A model generated the notes under the pieces. The model saw only the letters and a program-made list of their open reading frames with translations. It did not search any database and had not been told where the DNA came from. 8,353 bases of DNA, taken from contig DAOVQI010000127.1 in assembly GCA_030628785.1 (NCBI GenBank), positions 1-8,353 on the forward strand, given 5' to 3'. Position 1 is the first letter of the stretch, and the number at the start of each line of letters is the position of its first letter. The position numbers were made by a program, and so were the translations under genes. The stretch is from Bacteroidota bacterium. Lineage in GTDB: Bacteria; Bacteroidota; Bacteroidia; Bacteroidales; VadinHA17. This document shows positions 4,678-8,353 of this stretch, in pieces.

Positions 4678-6630
4678 ATGTTGAAATCACCTTCCGGATT
4701 TATTACGGCAATTATTATTCAACTTGTTTTGATTGGAGCCTTGTATGGACAGGATGAGCCTGTTGAGGTTAAGAAATCAAAAGATAAGATCATACTGGAA
4801 GGTAAACCCTATTACATTCATATTGTTGAAAAAGGTCAAACCTTATTTGCCATTAGCAGGGTTTATTTTGTTTCGCAAAAAGAGATATCGAAGGAAAACC
4901 CAACCGTAAAATTTGGTTTACAACCCGGTCAGGCTTTGAAAATACCGGTAGTTGAGGATAATGAAATTGAAGAATTTAAACCGGAAGAACCGGGAAAATA
5001 TATTTACCATGTTATTGAGGAAAACCAAACAATTTATTCACTTTCGGTTGAGTATGGTGTTGAGGCTGACGAGATTTTAAAACATAACCCTGAATTGGAT
5101 ATTAATGATATCCCAATCGGAACAGAAATTAAGATTCCTAAACAAAGGTTTCAAACCAATGTTGAAAATTTCGATCGTGATGAAGACCATTTTACGTATT
5201 ATCGTGTTGGGAAAAAGGAAACATTGTATTCAATTTCAAGGAAATTCAAGGTTCCGGTTCGTGAGATCAGGAGATCCAATAATGGTTTAAAAGGTGGTCC
5301 AAAATATGGTCAATATCTCAGGATTCCTGTTAAAATTGACATTTTTAGCATCAGTTATGCCCAAAACATGAACAATGTTGAGGAGCCTGTTGATTCCCTG
5401 GATATGGAATTCGATTTGCCCGGCGACATAAAAATTTCAGGAACAATTGATGTAGCCCTTATGCTTCCTTTTTATCTTGATGAGAATGACGAACAGATTG
5501 TTATCGATTCTTCTGAAATAGATGAGTTTGGGAATAGAATTTTCAAATCCATCGAACGGGAAGAAACATGGATGTATCCAAAAAGCCTGAATTTTCTTGA
5601 GTTCTATGAAGGTGCTTTTATTGCAATCGATTCGTTGCAAAAAGCAGGATTGTCGATTAATCTTTTTGTTTTTGATACAGAAAATGATTCTGTAACGGTT
5701 CAGGAACTTTTAGAGGAAGGAAAACTCAGGAAAATGGATCTTATTATTGGTCCTGTGTATTCTTTTAACATGAGAATGGTTGCCGATTATGCGAAATCAT
5801 ATCGTATTCCGGTGGTTTCTCCCCTGTCGTCTCGCAGTGAACTTTTAGAGGATAATCCCTATCTGTTTCAGATCAGACCTTCTTTATCAACGGAATTTGA
5901 TAAAATAACGAACTACATTTCGCGATTTTATGATAAGAATATTGTTATGATTCATCCTGGAGATAGTTTGGAAACAGAGCATATTAATGAATTAAAACGA
6001 AATTTGTTTTCTTATTTTTTCTACCGGACATTTTTTAACGAAGTGGTTTTTAAGGAAGTGGTTTATAATGATCAAATCACGAAGAATGATACCATAAACA
6101 GTATTAAGCATGCTTTATCAAGTGATATTGATAATATCGTACTGGTTGCTTCCGGTAATGAAGCTTTTGTGAGCAATGTGGTTTCAAACCTGAATACACT
6201 CGCCCCGGATTATGAGATAAAGTTATTTGGATATCATAACTGGCAAAGGTTTAGAAGCATTGAACTTGAACATTTTTGTAATTTGGATCTGCATCTGTAC
6301 ACACCGTTTTTATTGGATTATGCAAACAATGATGTAAAGAATTTTATAATGAAGTTCAGGAAACAATTCCATACTGAACCCAACCAATTCAGTTTTGCCT
6401 GGCAGGGTTATGATATCATGTATTACTTTCTGAGTGGTATTGGTAGATATGGAAGAAGATTCAGAAACAAAATATCGCAATTCGAAATTGACTTGCTGCA
6501 TGCTAATTACAACTTTCAGCGTAATTACCGTTCAGATGGTTTTGAAAATAAAGGAATGTTTTTTATCAGGTATGATAAAAATTTTGAAATCATCAGGAGT
6601 GACACTGAAAACGAAAATTTTGATGAATGA
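4678..6630 (+). CDS. Secreted triple-LysM protein with periplasmic-binding-like domain
   Basis: From the ATG at 4678 the protein has 650 residues; a TTG at 4666 is in frame, but the ATG places a signal peptide (about 1-24, hydrophobic core ITAIIIQLVLIGALYG) at the N-terminus. No lipobox Cys is seen. Three LysM repeats follow at about 45-91 (HIVEKGQTLFAISRVY), 108-155 (HVIEENQTIYSLSVEYGV) and 172-218 (YRVGKKETLYSISRKFKV), expected to bind peptidoglycan. From about 257 to 640 the pattern resembles type I periplasmic binding proteins of the Leu/Ile/Val receptor kind: VALMLPFYL at the start, FYEGAFIAIDSLQKAGL (309-325), DLIIGPVYSFN (354-364), IPVVSPLSSRS (377-387) and FAWQGYDIMYYF (573-584). It likely sits in the periplasm anchored to the wall and may bind a small ligand; the ligand is unknown and no transporter genes adjoin it. 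Confidence 0.88.
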   Translation: MLKSPSGFITAIIIQLVLIGALYGQDEPVEVKKSKDKIILEGKPYYIHIVEKGQTLFAISRVYFVSQKEISKENPTVKFGLQPGQALKIPVVEDNEIEEFKPEEPGKYIYHVIEENQTIYSLSVEYGVEADEILKHNPELDINDIPIGTEIKIPKQRFQTNVENFDRDEDHFTYYRVGKKETLYSISRKFKVPVREIRRSNNGLKGGPKYGQYLRIPVKIDIFSISYAQNMNNVEEPVDSLDMEFDLPGDIKISGTIDVALMLPFYLDENDEQIVIDSSEIDEFGNRIFKSIEREETWMYPKSLNFLEFYEGAFIAIDSLQKAGLSINLFVFDTENDSVTVQELLEEGKLRKMDLIIGPVYSFNMRMVADYAKSYRIPVVSPLSSRSELLEDNPYLFQIRPSLSTEFDKITNYISRFYDKNIVMIHPGDSLETEHINELKRNLFSYFFYRTFFNEVVFKEVVYNDQITKNDTINSIKHALSSDIDNIVLVASGNEAFVSNVVSNLNTLAPDYEIKLFGYHNWQRFRSIELEHFCNLDLHLYTPFLLDYANNDVKNFIMKFRKQFHTEPNQFSFAWQGYDIMYYFLSGIGRYGRRFRNKISQFEIDLLHANYNFQRNYRSDGFENKGMFFIRYDKNFEIIRSDTENENFDE

Positions 6631-6639
6631 ACCTGTTCA

Positions 6640-6695
6640 CTGAACATCCCGGCTTATTTACCAATTCTCCAATGGACGGCTGCCGGGTTGTTCAG
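6640..6695. terminator. Long inverted repeat between convergent genes, possible two-way terminator
   Basis: CTGAACATCCCGGC (6640-6653) and GCCGGGTTGTTCAG (6682-6695) match as inverted arms in 13 of 14 positions, with a 28-nt spacer. The repeat starts 9 bp after the LysM gene stop and ends 21 bp from the stop of the convergent transporter gene. That position suits transcription termination in both directions. However, only weak T-rich sequence follows on the plus strand (CTTGTTGCTTCTTTAATT) and less on the minus, so it could instead be a palindromic repeat. Confidence 0.5.
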
Positions 6696-6716
6696 AACTC
6701 ATTGCTTGTTGCTTCT

Positions 6717-8353
6717 TTAATTGATAATTTTCTCCTGGCGGGCATTAACGAAAAGGATATTACCTGTATTATCATATCCGTTAAACAAGTTCTCCTTATC
6801 ATGTTTCAGTTGTTCACCACGGAATCCGATAAGTGTGAGACCGGCATCAGCAGATTTTTCATTAATAAGACTTTTAATGTGTACATTTTCCTCTTTTTTC
6901 AGGATCTGGATATTTTTCTGCGATATAGGAAGCCGGCCTGTGCTTACAAGGTTAATCAGGTTTTTCCTCGTCTGATCCAATTCCGATTCATTGCAAACAT
7001 CAAAGATCTTTATCATACCTTTTTTCCAGTCCGGGTGGTCCAGGATAATGTAGCTTAAAAGGATCATTAGATTTGCATTTTCGTAGTCGTAACTTCTGAT
7101 CCACACGTGTATTCCCTTTTTGTAATTTATTTTCTTTCCGGAACTTCCCAAAACACAAACATCATAATTTCCGGCCCTGCTGAGAGCATAATTATCAATA
7201 ATTTGAGACAGGTTACGCGGATTCTCCTTATCAAATTCAAACAAGATCATATTATTGTCCATTCCTGAGATGCTCGGAAGTTGAATGACCTGAGCAATAG
7301 CAGAAGTATAGGAAGGGGAAATAATAGTGTCGATAAATACCCTTGATTGTTCATCTTCAGATTTTTCGATTAATTGGGTTAGCAATTGATCTGCCTCAAG
7401 ATGAGCAATTCTGGAGTAATATCCTTCAAGCAAGTGTATATAAGTGCCAAAACCATATCGATGTGATACCCATGTTAATAATTTGAATGCATCGTCACGT
7501 TCAAATGAATCCTGTGAAATACAGATCACTGAAGGTCTCCACTTCTGGCTGCTTCCAATTTTCTTTGATTTTTGGAGAAAAACCTGCAGGTTACGGCTCA
7601 TTTGGAACATGGCGCCCTGAAAAATAGCTTCAATTCCCTGTCTTTCGCGATGGTAATAATGGATGAAAATATATATTAAAGTCATTAATACCAAGGCGAC
7701 CAGAGCATAAAAGGTATTGATCTTAAACATCAGCCAGGTACACATGATAAACCCAAGCAATGAGAGAAACCACCTGGAACGAAAAGAAGGCCGGTACGAG
7801 GGATCGGCTCCGAAATGATGAAGAAAGGAAATAAGACAAATTGAACCGTATGTCACCATGAAAAACATGGAGATTATCTCTGCAACAACATTAACACTGC
7901 CCAGGGCTACAAATATAAACGCAATAAAACAGGTAATGACTGAACCGTTGAATGGTTCGTTGGTTTCGCCCTTACCACGGGCAATGAATGCATTTAGTTT
8001 TGAGGAAGGAAATGACCGGTCAACCCCTAAAGCCTGAAGTGTCCGGGGGGCGACCATAACAGAACCCAGGGCGGAAGATATGGTTGAAGCGGCTAATCCA
8101 AGAGGAATAACGATGACACCATAAAGAGCGATTTTACTCATTATTAGCTGGTTTGAGACAAGGTCTTCCGGACTGGCAGAAATGTTCAGTTTCCAGGATA
8201 TGAACAGATAAATAATCATTCCCAAAACAGTAGCCGTTAGGGTACCTAAAGGTATCGATCGTCTCGGGTTTTTAAGATCGCCTGAAAGGCCAACTCCTGC
8301 AGTCATTCCGGTAAATGCAGGAAAAACAATGGCAAAAACAATAAAAAAATCAC
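6717..8353 (-). CDS. SLC12-type cation-chloride cotransporter homologue (amino acid permease), partial
   Basis: The frame stays open to the window edge, so the N-terminus is missing; 544 codons are visible, and the ATG at 8306 is internal. The visible part starts in what corresponds to transmembrane helix 6 of the SLC12 family (FFIVFAIVFPAFTGM, then LSGDLKNPRRSIPLGT). Further membrane segments follow, with family motifs STISSALGSVMVAPRTLQAL (visible residues about 89-108), NEPFNGSVITCFIAF, NVVAEIISMFFMVTYG and WFLSLLGFIMCTWLMF. After about residue 235 comes a soluble cytoplasmic domain of roughly 300 residues, including WRPSVICIS (271-279), like the C-terminal domain of cation-chloride cotransporters. 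Relatives move Na+, K+ and Cl- in eukaryotes; prokaryotic members are less known and at least some may carry amino acids, so the substrate here is open. Confidence 0.9.
   Translation of the reverse strand, partial: DFFIVFAIVFPAFTGMTAGVGLSGDLKNPRRSIPLGTLTATVLGMIIYLFISWKLNISASPEDLVSNQLIMSKIALYGVIVIPLGLAASTISSALGSVMVAPRTLQALGVDRSFPSSKLNAFIARGKGETNEPFNGSVITCFIAFIFVALGSVNVVAEIISMFFMVTYGSICLISFLHHFGADPSYRPSFRSRWFLSLLGFIMCTWLMFKINTFYALVALVLMTLIYIFIHYYHRERQGIEAIFQGAMFQMSRNLQVFLQKSKKIGSSQKWRPSVICISQDSFERDDAFKLLTWVSHRYGFGTYIHLLEGYYSRIAHLEADQLLTQLIEKSEDEQSRVFIDTIISPSYTSAIAQVIQLPSISGMDNNMILFEFDKENPRNLSQIIDNYALSRAGNYDVCVLGSSGKKINYKKGIHVWIRSYDYENANLMILLSYIILDHPDWKKGMIKIFDVCNESELDQTRKNLINLVSTGRLPISQKNIQILKKEENVHIKSLINEKSADAGLTLIGFRGEQLKHDKENLFNGYDNTGNILFVNARQEKIIN

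Noticed and set aside
6627..7058. 143-codon plus-strand open frame starting at the LysM gene stop
   Set aside because: Although its ATG overlaps the upstream TGA as in coupled genes, most of it is antisense to the well-supported SLC12-like C-terminal domain and its composition looks random.
1..8353. CRISPR array, tRNA, rRNA, phage or defence genes
   Set aside because: No regularly spaced direct repeats, cloverleaf tRNA consensus, rRNA segments or recognised defence or phage proteins were seen on either strand.

Overview
The window looks like chromosomal DNA from a member of the Bacteroidota, probably an environmental Bacteroidales-like lineage. Three things point there: the protein families (a Bacteroidetes-style SAM hydrolase homologue, a PhoH/PurC gene pair, a long-form PurC, a triple-LysM periplasmic protein); AT-rich genes without clear Shine-Dalgarno sequences; and one promoter matching the Bacteroidetes pattern TTTG-N19-TAnnTTTG exactly (4610-4640). 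The lineage call is an inference from these features, not from a database search.

Layout. At the left edge (4-217, minus) is a short broken reading frame next to a CTTAGC hexamer repeat. Next is a minus-strand gene for a DUF62/SAM-hydroxide adenosyltransferase homologue (262-1053). It is divergent from a PhoH-family ATPase (1144-2091, plus). The 366-bp gap that follows (2092-2457) has no gene and is packed with palindromes, including a 127-bp compound inverted-repeat element just before purC (2458-3408, plus). purC converges, with only 7 bp between stop codons, on an unrecognised helical protein gene (3416-4480, minus). That gene is divergent from a secreted protein with three LysM repeats and a periplasmic-binding-protein-like domain (4678-6630, plus). 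The last gene is a partial SLC12-type cation-chloride cotransporter/amino acid permease homologue (6717-8353, minus), which runs off the right edge. A long imperfect inverted repeat (6640-6695) separates these last two convergent genes.

Function. The set is mostly housekeeping: purine synthesis (PurC), an RNA-linked ATPase (PhoH), a SAM-fold enzyme, cell-wall binding plus ligand sensing (LysM-PBP), and ion or amino acid transport (SLC12-like). I see no operon that builds a single pathway, and no phage, defence, CRISPR, tRNA or rRNA signal.

The points most worth a second look are the SAM hydrolase homologue lacking all three expected triad residues, the palindrome-rich gap before purC, the LysM-PBP architecture with no transporter beside it, the unrecognised 354-residue protein, and the operator-like palindrome in its divergent promoter region. 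I did not find a convincing undescribed multi-gene system.
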